Shown: positions 36,534-44,771 of the stretch, piece by piece
How the letters are laid out: every line of letters starts with the position of its first letter
How positions within the stretch are numbered: the stretch's first letter is position 1
DNA from: Pseudomonadota bacterium
GTDB taxonomy: Bacteria; Pseudomonadota; Alphaproteobacteria; Acetobacterales; Acetobacteraceae
Assembly: GCA_021826225.1 (NCBI GenBank)
Contig: JAKBAV010000004.1
Coordinates: 1-64,000, forward strand
Direction: 5' to 3'
Length of the DNA: 64,000 bases
Made by a program: the position numbers and the translations under genes
The notes under the pieces: model-generated
What the model saw: the letters and a program-made list of their open reading frames with translations, nothing else
The model's database searches: none
Told to the model about the DNA's origin: nothing

Positions 36534-38012
36534 TCAGGCCGATTGCAGCGCCTGCGCGGCGGCGTGCCCGCGCACCAGCGCGCCATACCAGTCATAGGAT
36601 TGCTTCGGCGTCCGCCTGAACGTCGTGAAATCGACAGCGACGAGGCCAAACCTGAATTTCGTACCCGCATCCCATTCGAAATTATCGAGCAGCGACCACA
36701 CGAAATAGCCGGACACATTGGCCCCCGCCGCCACGGCTTTCTGCAGGAATTGCAGATTGGCGCCGAGATAGGCAAGCCGCCCGTCATCCTCCAGCCCGCT
36801 GCCGGGTTTGCCATCCTGCACCGTGGCGAAGCCGTTTTCCGATATGAATATCTCCGGCCCGTCATACCGCCGGTGCACATGCATGACGGTCTGGTACAGC
36901 CCGTCCGGCGCCATGGGGATGTTCATCGCATGGTAGCGCGCCGGGTCGTTATCCGGGCCGAAGAACAGGTCCAGCGCGTATTTCGGGTCGTGCTGGATAT
37001 GCAGCCGGTTATAGTAGTTGATGCCGAGCAGATCGATTTTCTGGCGGCAGGTTGCGAGGTCCCCGTCGCGGCACCAGCGCGCGAAATCATCCGCCACGAG
37101 ATGCGGGTAGCGGCCGAGGAAGAGCGGGTCCATCACGGCGCCGTTCCACATCGCATCGAGCAGCATCGCCGCCTTCACATCCGCTGGCGCCGGGGTTGAG
37201 GGCCGCACCGGCTCCACGCTGGCGACCGTGCCGATCCGCGCCGCCGGCACATTCGCCCGCAGCGCCTGCACCGCGAGGCCCTGGCCGAGATTCATATGGT
37301 GCAGGGCCGACATCCAGTTATCCGCCCCGGTCAGCCCCGGCGCATGAAAGCCGAGTCCGTGGCCGAGCATGGCATGCACCGCGATTTCGTTGAACACCAT
37401 GTAATGCCCGATGCGGGCGCCGAAATGCCGGCTCACGCGGTCGGTGAATTCGGCCAGCCGGTAGGCGGTGTCCCGATTGGTCCAGCCGCCCTGAGCCTGC
37501 AGATATTGCGGCAGATCCCAGTGATACAGGCACAGCCAGGGCGCGATGCCCTGGTTATGCAGCTCATCCAGCAGCCGGTCGTAAAACGCGAAACCCTTGG
37601 CATTGGCCGGGCCGTTCAGCTCCGGGTAGAGCCGCGACCAGGAGACCGAGAACCGATAATTCCGCACCCCCGCCCCGGCGATCAGCGCCACATCCTCGGG
37701 CATGCGGTGGTAATGGTCGCAGGCCGTATCGGCATTCGCGCCGTTTTTGATATGGTGGCCGGTATGGCAGAACACATCCCAGATGCCGGGGCTGCGGCCA
37801 TCCTCGGCCACCGCGCCCTCGATCTGATAGGCCGAGGTGGAAAAGCCGAATTTGAAATCCGGGGGGAAAGCGAAACTGTCCGGGGCGGGCTGGCGCGCCG
37901 GCCAGTCTCCCGGCACGAATGAAGCGGGCACGAGTGAAGCGGGCACGAGTGAAGCGGGCACGAGTGAAGCCGGCATCGCGGCCATGATATGCAACGCTTC
38001 GCGCCTGTTCAT
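36534..38012 (-). CDS. GH1 beta-glucosidase with export signal
   Basis: A 492-residue glycoside hydrolase family 1 enzyme. It has FKFGFSTSAYQIEGAVAEDGRSPGIWD, the acid/base Glu in VFNEIAVHAM and the nucleophile Glu in ISENGFATV. The C-terminal FVWSLLDNFEWDAG matches the family. It cleaves terminal beta-glucosides. The start MNRREALH at 38012, after a GGGCGG-like site, gives a twin-arginine-like leader; a frame to 38060 adds 16 residues without a ribosome site. The leader contains a fourfold VPAS(L/F) peptide repeat encoded by 15-bp DNA repeats. It is convergent with the deacetylase, with stops adjacent. Confidence 0.9.
   Translation of the reverse strand: MNRREALHIMAAMPASLVPASLVPASLVPASFVPGDWPARQPAPDSFAFPPDFKFGFSTSAYQIEGAVAEDGRSPGIWDVFCHTGHHIKNGANADTACDHYHRMPEDVALIAGAGVRNYRFSVSWSRLYPELNGPANAKGFAFYDRLLDELHNQGIAPWLCLYHWDLPQYLQAQGGWTNRDTAYRLAEFTDRVSRHFGARIGHYMVFNEIAVHAMLGHGLGFHAPGLTGADNWMSALHHMNLGQGLAVQALRANVPAARIGTVASVEPVRPSTPAPADVKAAMLLDAMWNGAVMDPLFLGRYPHLVADDFARWCRDGDLATCRQKIDLLGINYYNRLHIQHDPKYALDLFFGPDNDPARYHAMNIPMAPDGLYQTVMHVHRRYDGPEIFISENGFATVQDGKPGSGLEDDGRLAYLGANLQFLQKAVAAGANVSGYFVWSLLDNFEWDAGTKFRFGLVAVDFTTFRRTPKQSYDWYGALVRGHAAAQALQSA
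37909..37976. repeat. 15-bp tandem repeat in the beta-glucosidase leader
   Basis: GAAGCGGGCACGAGT occurs three times in tandem (37921-37965), with a diverged partial unit on each side. Being a multiple of three, it adds or removes five-residue units without breaking the frame and may vary between strains. Confidence 0.85.
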
Positions 38013-38354
38013 CCGCCCGCATGCTCCCAGGAACCGGAATGCTGGTAACAAAAGCTTCATGAACCGGCAAGGCCCGGCGCCGCCTGTTCCGGGTGGAGCA
38101 CGAACCTAATAACATGCATATAATATGAGAAAACTACCGGAATATCCTTTAATTTATGAATTGACAACCATATAACATACATATAGCTATCAAAAATAAT
38201 GCCTTATCGGCCCCGCCACACGACTTTCAAAAAAGCCGGTTTCAAAAAATGCGGCCCCTGCCCCATATTGCGGGCAGACGGGCCGGAGGAAGCAAGCTGA
38301 CCGCCTGGCGAAGAGCAGGCCTTTCGCGACATCGGGAAAACAGGGAGAAACACA
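38013..38354. promoter_or_regulatory. AT-rich divergent intergenic region
   Basis: A 342-bp gap between the GH1 gene and the SDR gene. The centre (38105-38200) is AT-rich, with ACATGCATATAAT and ATAACATACATATAGC as loosely repeated motifs. TTGACA at 38161-38166 with TAGCTA 17 bp later could be a promoter toward the SDR gene. GC-rich sequence follows to the start codon. No small gene was seen. Confidence 0.45.
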
Positions 38355-39116
38355 ATGGCACTGGCCGTGGATATGACGGGTAAAGTCGCGCTTGTTACGG
38401 GGGCTGCCTCCGGCCTCGGGCGCGGCACGGCGCTGGCGCTGGCGCGCGCCGGCGCGGATCTCTGCATCGTCGATGTCAATCCGGCGGGGCTGGAGGAGAC
38501 CGCCGCTGCCATCCGCGTGCTGGGCCGCAAGGTGCTGGTCCACACCACGGACCTGTCAGACGCAGCAAACTGCCCGCCAGCGGTGGCGGTGGCGGTGCGG
38601 GAATTCGGCCATCTCGATGCGCTCTGCAATGTCGCCGGGCTCATCATGTTCACCAACACGCCCGAAATGAGTGTCGCGCACTGGAACAAGACGATCGCCG
38701 TCAACCTCAGCGCCCCGTTCCATCTCTGCCAGGCCGCCATTCCTCATCTGCTGGCGCGCGACGGCGCCATCGTCAACGTCTCCTCCACCGCTGCCTATAT
38801 CGGCGAGGCCTATGCCGCCGCCTATTGCGCGAGCAAGGCCGGGTTGCTCCAGATGACCAAGGCCCTGGCCATGGAATACCAGAAAAAATCCATCCGCATC
38901 AACGCCATCGCGCCCGGCGGCATGATGACCAATATCGCCGACAACCTGGTCATGCCCGAAGGCGTCGATTATGAGCTGATCAAGCGCTTCTCCGGCATGC
39001 GCGGCCTCGTCGAGGTCGATGACGTGTCCGAGATGATCGCGATCCTCGCCTCCGATGCCGGGCGCGGCTTTCACGGCAGTTGCATCACCATGGATCGCGG
39101 CATCACCGCCGGCTGA
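38355..39116 (+). CDS. Short-chain dehydrogenase/reductase
   Basis: A 253-residue classical SDR. Nucleotide-binding TGAASGLGRG, NVAG, the Ser in NVSSTAAY and the catalytic YCASK are all present. The acid residue in IVDVN near residue 40 favours NAD. It ends in a typical DRGITAG tail. It is coupled to the next dehydrogenase gene (GTG start 11 bp after its stop). The substrate is unknown; a hydroxy-acid or sugar-derived alcohol is plausible given the partner. Confidence 0.9.
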   Translation: MALAVDMTGKVALVTGAASGLGRGTALALARAGADLCIVDVNPAGLEETAAAIRVLGRKVLVHTTDLSDAANCPPAVAVAVREFGHLDALCNVAGLIMFTNTPEMSVAHWNKTIAVNLSAPFHLCQAAIPHLLARDGAIVNVSSTAAYIGEAYAAAYCASKAGLLQMTKALAMEYQKKSIRINAIAPGGMMTNIADNLVMPEGVDYELIKRFSGMRGLVEVDDVSEMIAILASDAGRGFHGSCITMDRGITAG

Positions 39117-39126
39117 GGAGGAACGC

Positions 39127-39936
39127 GTGCACCATATCACCACCGGCTTTGTCGGCCTCGGCAGCCAGGGCGCGCCCATGGCGCAACGCATGATCGATGC
39201 GGGTTTTCCCACCTGGCTCTGGGCCCGCCGCCCCGAGACGCTGGAGCCCTACGCGCAAACCGCCGCGCGCACCGCCACGAGCCTCGCCGAGCTTGGCGCG
39301 CTATGCGACCATATCGGCATCTGCGTGGTGGATGATGCGGGAGTGAAACAGACCTGCGAGGCTTTGCTGCCCGCCATGCGGCCGGGCAGCCGTGTCGCCA
39401 TCCATTCCACCATCCTGCCCGCCACCTGCATCGCGCTCGCGCGGCAATTCGCCGAACGCGGCATCGCGCTCATTGACGCACCGGTGAGCGGCGGCGCGCC
39501 CGGTGCCACCGCCGGCACGCTCACCGTGATGGTCGGCGCCACAGCCGAAGCGCTGGAGGCCGCCCGTCCGGTTTTCGCCAGTTTCGCCCGGCTCATCATC
39601 CATCTCGGCCCGGTTGGCGCCGGGCAGCATGCCAAGCTCATCAACAACACCCTCATGGCCGCCAATCTCGGCCTCGCCGATGCCGCCATCACCGCCGCCG
39701 CCGCCCTGGGCATCGAGCGCACGGCTTTGGCCGAGCTGATCAGGCAGTCCAGCGGCGCCAGCTTCGCCTTCGACGTGCGCGCCCGCATGCCCGATGTCGC
39801 CGGCTTCACCCATGGCGCCCGGCTGCTGCAAAAAGATGTCGGCCTGCTCTGCGCCGTTCTCGACGACCCGGCGGTCGCCCTGCTGCGCGACGCGGCGGCG
39901 CCGCTGCTGGATAAAATTCTGCGCCCGTTACCTTAA
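39127..39936 (+). CDS. 3-hydroxyisobutyrate dehydrogenase-family oxidoreductase
   Basis: A 269-residue beta-hydroxyacid dehydrogenase. It has the Rossmann opener TGFVGLGSQGAPMAQRMIDAG, the substrate-binding DAPVSGGAPGATAGTL and the catalytic Lys in GAGQHAKLINNTLMAANL. The GTG start at 39127 has GAGGAGG just upstream. It acts on a small 3-hydroxy acid or on a tartronate semialdehyde-like substrate. The operon with the SDR suggests two steps of one oxidative pathway. Confidence 0.88.
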   Translation: MHHITTGFVGLGSQGAPMAQRMIDAGFPTWLWARRPETLEPYAQTAARTATSLAELGALCDHIGICVVDDAGVKQTCEALLPAMRPGSRVAIHSTILPATCIALARQFAERGIALIDAPVSGGAPGATAGTLTVMVGATAEALEAARPVFASFARLIIHLGPVGAGQHAKLINNTLMAANLGLADAAITAAAALGIERTALAELIRQSSGASFAFDVRARMPDVAGFTHGARLLQKDVGLLCAVLDDPAVALLRDAAAPLLDKILRPLP

Positions 39937-39958
39937 CCCTTGCCGGGAGGGCTCGCCG

Positions 39959-40852
39959 TCACAGCACCCGCCGCCAGGCCTGCGCCGCGCGCAGGAATGC
40001 CGCGCTGGCCTGGCTGACATAGCGCTCCTTATGCCGTACCGCGTTGAACTGGCGCGGCGGCAGCAGTAAATTCGCGCGCCGCAGCACCCCGGCCTGGACC
40101 GCCCGGTCGCACACCAAGGGCGATAGGCAGCCCACCCCAGCCCCGGCCGCCACCGCTTCACGCACCGCCTCGTTGGAGGGCAGCGTCATCACGATGTTCA
40201 GCGCTCCGGCCTCGATGCCGAGCCCGGCCAGCGCCGCCAGAAAAGCCTCACGCGTGCCGGATCCCGCCTCGCGGAACACCCAGTCGGCGCGGCGCAGATC
40301 ACGCGGAGTCAACGCGCCGCCCTGGCCCCAGGGATGGCCGTGCGGCACGAATACGGTCATGCGCTCCGCCGCCACCTCCGCCACGCTCAGATCCGCTGCC
40401 TCGAACGGGCCTTCAACAAAGCCAAGCTCCGCCTCCCCCTCACGCAGCGCCCGCGCCACCTGCGCGGTATTGCCGATGGCGAGTTCCACGGTCACGCCGG
40501 GATGCTCGCGCCGGAAGCCCGCCAGCACGGCGGGGAGCAGGTAGCTGGCGATGGTCTGGCTGGCATGCACCTTGAGCCGCCCACGCTGCAGCCCGGCGAA
40601 ATCCGCCAGCGCCGCCTCCGCCGCCGCAGCGTTGCGCAGCAGGGCCTTCGCCTCGGGCAGGAATTGCCGCCCCGCCGCGGTCAGCGCCACGCCGCGCCCC
40701 AGCCGGTCGAATAATTTGACGCCATGCTGCTGCTCCAGCGCCGCCACCGAGGCCGACACCGCCGCCTGGGTGAGGTTGAGCAGCCCCGCCGCCTTGGTCA
40801 CATGCTCGCGCTCCGCCACCGCGGCGAAAATTCGTAATTGTTCCAGGGTCAT
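39959..40852 (-). CDS. LysR-family transcriptional regulator
   Basis: A 297-residue LTTR. The N-terminal helix-turn-helix reads MTLEQLRIFAAVAEREHVTKAAGLLNLTQAAVS. The effector domain begins near residue 90 (GRLKVHASQTIASYLLPAVL). The sequence resembles the CysB/CbbR/YeiE-type subgroup, several members of which respond to sulfur or anion signals. It is divergent from a TDT transporter, its likely target, with an ATTGT-N7-ACAAT box between them. Confidence 0.92.
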   Translation of the reverse strand: MTLEQLRIFAAVAEREHVTKAAGLLNLTQAAVSASVAALEQQHGVKLFDRLGRGVALTAAGRQFLPEAKALLRNAAAAEAALADFAGLQRGRLKVHASQTIASYLLPAVLAGFRREHPGVTVELAIGNTAQVARALREGEAELGFVEGPFEAADLSVAEVAAERMTVFVPHGHPWGQGGALTPRDLRRADWVFREAGSGTREAFLAALAGLGIEAGALNIVMTLPSNEAVREAVAAGAGVGCLSPLVCDRAVQAGVLRRANLLLPPRQFNAVRHKERYVSQASAAFLRAAQAWRRVL

Positions 40853-40871
40853 GGCTAACTCATAAGTTTTT

Positions 40872-40888
40872 ATTGTTAAAAGTACAAT
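40872..40888. promoter_or_regulatory. LysR-type operator (ATTGT-N7-ACAAT)
   Basis: A perfect 5-7-5 dyad containing the T-N11-A core typical of LysR regulators. It lies 20 bp upstream of the regulator and 68 bp upstream of the divergent transporter gene. Confidence 0.6.
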
Positions 40889-40955
40889 TATAATCAGTTT
40901 TATATGTTGATTTTTTACGCCTAGTAAAGCCGGGTCATTTTAAAGGTTTTTCGCC

Positions 40956-42044
40956 ATGAAGATCATCCGGCATTTCACGCCAAACTGGTTCACCGTCACC
41001 ATGGGAACCGGCATACTGGCGCTCCTGCTCAACCAGCTCCCCGGTGCCGCCTGGGCGCATCTGGCCGGCGCGGCACTGTGGCGGGTCAATATCGTGCTGT
41101 TCGCCCTTTTCACGCTGCTTTATGCCGCGCGCTGGGTGCTTTACCCGCGTGAGGCGGCGCTGATTTTCGGCCATGCCGTGATGCCGATGTTCCTCGGCGC
41201 CATCCCGATGGGGCTGGCCACGATCGTCAACGGCACCATTGTGTTCACGCATGATTACGCCGCCGCGCTGCAGCTCTGGCGCGCCGATGCCGTGCTCTCC
41301 GTGCTGATCGGGCTGGCCGTGCCGTTCGCCATGTTCACCCGCCAGACGCACCGGATTGAGAGCATGACCGGGGTCTGGCTGCTGCCGATCGTGGCCTCGG
41401 AAGTGGCCGCTGCCAGCGCCGGGCTGCTGCTGCCGCATCTGGCCGGGCAGAGCGCGCTGGATGTGCTGCTGGCGGGCTATGTGCTGTGGGCGCTTTCCGT
41501 GCCGCTGGCGCTCGGCGTGCTGGTTATTCTGTTCCTGCGCCTGGTGCTGCACAAGCTGCCGCATCGCGACATGGCGGTAACCGGCTGGCTGGCGCTGGGG
41601 CCGCTCGGCACCGGGGCGCTGGCGCTGCTGCTGCTGGGCCATGCCGCGCCGGGCGTGCTGGCACCGCTCGGCATGGCGACTGTGGGGATGGTGGCGCAGG
41701 GCATCGGCGTGATCGGCGGGCTGCTGTTCTGGGGCTATGGCGCGTGGTGGCTGGCCATGGCGGTGGCGATGACCGGCAGCTATCTGCGCGAGGGCCTGCC
41801 CTTCAACATGGGCTGGTGGGGCTTCACCTTCCCGCTCGGTGTATTTACTTCAGCGAGCTTCGCCCTGGGGGCACAGACCGGCGCGGCGGTGTTCACCATG
41901 CTCGCGGTGGGGCAGACGGCGGTTGTCGGCGTGTTCTGGGTGATGGTGGCGGCGCGCACGCTGGCCGGCGCGTTCCGCGGCGAGCTGCTGCATGCGCCGT
42001 GCCTCGCGCAGCCGCAGCCGCGCGGCGAGATGCGGATCGCCTGA
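40956..42044 (+). CDS. TDT-family transporter (TehA/Ssu1/Mae1 type)
   Basis: A 362-residue protein with about ten transmembrane helices. The family opener NWFTVTMGTGILALLL and the MFLGAIPMGLATIVNG block are present. TDT proteins include sulfite exporters, tellurite/dicarboxylate carriers and SLAC-type anion channels. The divergent LysR gene and the sulfur genes in the window make sulfite export a possibility, but the sequence does not decide the substrate. Confidence 0.88.
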   Translation: MKIIRHFTPNWFTVTMGTGILALLLNQLPGAAWAHLAGAALWRVNIVLFALFTLLYAARWVLYPREAALIFGHAVMPMFLGAIPMGLATIVNGTIVFTHDYAAALQLWRADAVLSVLIGLAVPFAMFTRQTHRIESMTGVWLLPIVASEVAAASAGLLLPHLAGQSALDVLLAGYVLWALSVPLALGVLVILFLRLVLHKLPHRDMAVTGWLALGPLGTGALALLLLGHAAPGVLAPLGMATVGMVAQGIGVIGGLLFWGYGAWWLAMAVAMTGSYLREGLPFNMGWWGFTFPLGVFTSASFALGAQTGAAVFTMLAVGQTAVVGVFWVMVAARTLAGAFRGELLHAPCLAQPQPRGEMRIA

Positions 42045-42141
42045 CAAATCCTCCGGCTCCTCTTGTCAAAAAACCCGGAGACTCCCAGGTGAATGAAATG
42101 GCGCGGCGCCGCCGCGACGTGCAGAAGCTGAAGGAGTTGCC

Positions 42142-43143
42142 GTGCCGGGTCTTGTTTCATCATCAGCCAGCCCGGGGGCACATACCGCAAGCGGCCTCAG
42201 CCTGCGCTATGCCGATGCGGTAACGGCGGCGGCGCGGCTGGCGGGCAATGCGCGGGTGCTCGGCGTGGTCGGCTATGGCGGGCTGCTGCCCGGGGCGGTG
42301 GCGCAGTCCCGCGCTTTCGTTCAGGCGCCGCTGCTGCCGGCCGCCGGCGGGCCGTATTTCGAGATATGGGAGGCGGCTTGCGCCACCAGCCTGTGCCGCA
42401 CCGGGATGGTGAGCGGGGCGTACGGCGATGGCCTGGCCTTTGGCGCGGTTGATCTGGCGGATGTGCCGGGCGGCGGGCTGGAGGAGGTGGTCGAGCTTGC
42501 CTATGACGCGATATTCGACTTCCTGGACGAGACCGGCTGCACTGAGCCGGTGCGGTTCTGGAACTACCTCGCCGCCATTACCGATGACGACCAGGGGATG
42601 GAGCGCTACCGGAGGTTCAATATCGGCCGGCACCGCGCCTATCTCGCGCGGCTGCGCCAGAGCGTGCCGCCGGCGGCGAGCTGCCTGGGCGCCGTCAATG
42701 GTGGCTCGATGATCTATTTTCTCGCGGCGCGCGAGGCGGCCGAGGCCATCGAGAATCCGCGCCAGATGAGCGCCTATGCCTACCCGCCGGTCTATGGCCC
42801 GTGCAGCCCGAGCTTTTCCCGCGCCGGGCGGCTTGGCGCGGCGCTGTTCATTTCAGGGACGGCGAGTATTACCGGGCATGAGACACGCCATCGCGGCGAT
42901 CTCACGGGGCAGGTCGCCGAGACGATGGAAAACCTGCGGGCGCTCATCGGCAATGCCGGCATGACGGCGGGTCGGGGCCAGGACTGGGCGTTCAAGACCT
43001 ATCTGCGCGACCCGCTCTACCAGGCGGCAATCGAGCCCGCGCTCGATGCCATGTTCGGGCCGGAATGCCAGAAGCTTTACCTGACGGCGGATATCTGCCG
43101 GACCGATCTGCTGATGGAGATCGAGGCGTTCCACTCGCCGTGA
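42142..43143 (+). CDS. Chorismatase, FkbO/Hyg5/XanB2 family
   Basis: A 333-residue protein starting at GTG 42142 with AAGGAG at 42131-42136. It shows the family blocks GPYFEIWEAA, FWNYLAAI, ERYRRFNIGRHRAYL, NPRQMSAYAYPP, FISGTASITGHETRHRGD and LYLTADICRTDLLMEIEA. The known enzymes split chorismate to 3-hydroxybenzoate, 4-hydroxybenzoate or dihydroxycyclohexadienoate. XanB2 feeds xanthomonadin and ubiquinone synthesis. Here it probably makes the aromatic starter for the aryl polyene genes at 44.7-58.1 kb, from which it is separated by an antiporter. Confidence 0.9.
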   Translation: MPGLVSSSASPGAHTASGLSLRYADAVTAAARLAGNARVLGVVGYGGLLPGAVAQSRAFVQAPLLPAAGGPYFEIWEAACATSLCRTGMVSGAYGDGLAFGAVDLADVPGGGLEEVVELAYDAIFDFLDETGCTEPVRFWNYLAAITDDDQGMERYRRFNIGRHRAYLARLRQSVPPAASCLGAVNGGSMIYFLAAREAAEAIENPRQMSAYAYPPVYGPCSPSFSRAGRLGAALFISGTASITGHETRHRGDLTGQVAETMENLRALIGNAGMTAGRGQDWAFKTYLRDPLYQAAIEPALDAMFGPECQKLYLTADICRTDLLMEIEAFHSP

Positions 43144-44436
43144 TCAGGCTTCCACGTCCCGCGCAATCATGATGCCCAGCCTTGGCATCAGATGCTTCAG
43201 CGCGGGCCCGGCCATGAGGGTGGTGACGACAGCCATGATGACCAGCATGGTGAAAATTTTGGGCGGCAGGAAACCCGTTTCCAGACCGATATTGAGGACG
43301 ATGAGCTCCATCAGCGCACGGGTGTTCATCAGCACGCCGAGCAGCAGCGCGGCGGGGGCATTATAGCCGGCGAGCCGGCTGACGATGGCGACGGGGATGA
43401 TTTTGGCGATGATGGAAACGGCGCAGAAGATGCCTAGCCAGAGCCAGTCCGTGCCGGTGGTGAGGCCGAGCAGATTGGTGTGCAGCCCGGTATAGGTGAA
43501 GAATACGGGCAGGAAGAACACCAGCACGAAGCCGCCGACCTGACGGCGCCAGGCCGTGGTGAATTCCGCGTCGTGATGCACCAGAAGCCCGCCGACGAAG
43601 CCGCCGAAAATGGCGAATATGCCCAATTTTGTGGTGCACATGCCGAGCGCGAACACGGCGATGAGAATGATCGCCATCAGGACCGGGCGCATCTCGCCCG
43701 CGCGCACCGGAAAGGCACGCAGCAGCCAGGCGGCGGCGGGGCGGAGCAGAAAGATGCAGGCCAGGGCAAAGGCCAGCACGCCGCCGAGCTGCTGCGCGGT
43801 TTGCGCGGGCGCGAAGGTGGCGGTGGCGATAGCGGCGACCGTGGCCAGCAGCAGCCAGCCCGCGACATCGTTGATGGCGGCGGCGGATATGGCGAGAACG
43901 CCGAGCTCGTGCCGCGCCATGCCGTAGCCGGTGAGGATGCGCCCGAGGACCGGCACCGCGGTGATGGCCATGGCGACGCCGCAGAACAACGCATAGACCG
44001 GCACCGCGATGCCGCCTGCGAATACCGGCGCCGAGAGATGGCCAAGCCAGATGCCGCAGGCCAGCGGCACGAGGATGGATACGGCGGCGATGGGTACCAG
44101 CGCGCGGCGCGCGCGGGGCTCGCGCAATTGGCCGAATTCGAAGCCCATGCCGATCTGGAACATCAGCAGGATGAGGCCGATCTGCGATAATATGACGATG
44201 GCGGGGGAGGGTTTGAGGCCGAATATGGCGGCCGAGATGCCGGGGCAGAAATGCCCGAAGAGCGAGGGGCCGAGCAGCAGCCCGGCGACGATCTCGCCGA
44301 TCACCCCGGGCTGGCTGAAGCGGCGGAACACGAGGTTCATGATGCGCGCGGCGCCGATCATCACGATCAGCTGCGCGAGGATGGGCATGAGCAGCGTGTC
44401 GCCATGCGGTGGCGCGGCGAGGGGGGCTATGGTCAT
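43144..44436 (-). CDS. CPA2-family cation/proton antiporter
   Basis: A 430-residue membrane protein with about 12 transmembrane segments. It has the family features GEIVAGLLLGPSLFG, the antiporter-type GMGFEF segment and INDVAGWLLL with the conserved Asp of the transport site. It lacks the C-terminal TrkA domains of Kef systems. It would exchange Na+ or K+ for protons. Its ATG overlaps the stop of a small upstream frame (ATGA). It lies within the pigment cluster but has no evident role in it. Confidence 0.88.
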   Translation of the reverse strand: MTIAPLAAPPHGDTLLMPILAQLIVMIGAARIMNLVFRRFSQPGVIGEIVAGLLLGPSLFGHFCPGISAAIFGLKPSPAIVILSQIGLILLMFQIGMGFEFGQLREPRARRALVPIAAVSILVPLACGIWLGHLSAPVFAGGIAVPVYALFCGVAMAITAVPVLGRILTGYGMARHELGVLAISAAAINDVAGWLLLATVAAIATATFAPAQTAQQLGGVLAFALACIFLLRPAAAWLLRAFPVRAGEMRPVLMAIILIAVFALGMCTTKLGIFAIFGGFVGGLLVHHDAEFTTAWRRQVGGFVLVFFLPVFFTYTGLHTNLLGLTTGTDWLWLGIFCAVSIIAKIIPVAIVSRLAGYNAPAALLLGVLMNTRALMELIVLNIGLETGFLPPKIFTMLVIMAVVTTLMAGPALKHLMPRLGIMIARDVEA

Positions 44437-44669
44437 GGCGCCGCGCAGGGCATCAGGCCGTTATAATTGTGGAACGGATCGCCATGGCTGCCGCGTTTCA
44501 CGCTCTCGAATCCACATTGCTTCATGATCCGGACAATGACCGCCTGCGGGATGGAGTTCAAGGTGGCCGGCCCGTTATACTTGCGTGCCGCCGCCCCGCC
44601 GGGAGAGAAGAACTGATTTACATTTTTGTAATGCTGCGCGTTCCCGCCGCCATGTTCAGCGTTGGACAT
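44433..44669 (-). CDS. Possible small protein upstream of the antiporter
   Basis: A 78-codon frame with a Gly/Ala/Asn-rich start. Its ordinary-looking tail contains LNSIPQAVIVRIMKQCGFES. Its stop overlaps the antiporter start as ATGA, a junction common in real operons. There is no good ribosome site, so the start is uncertain. It resembles no family known to me. Confidence 0.35.
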   Translation of the reverse strand: MSNAEHGGGNAQHYKNVNQFFSPGGAAARKYNGPATLNSIPQAVIVRIMKQCGFESVKRGSHGDPFHNYNGLMPCAAP

Positions 44670-44771
44670 GGCGGCGGAGCTGTGGCTTATGGCGGGTGAG
44701 CCTGCTTCGGCGGATCCGCCAGTTCCGCCGTTCATGGTTGCGATCCAGGACGATATCAGGGAGTGTTCCGC

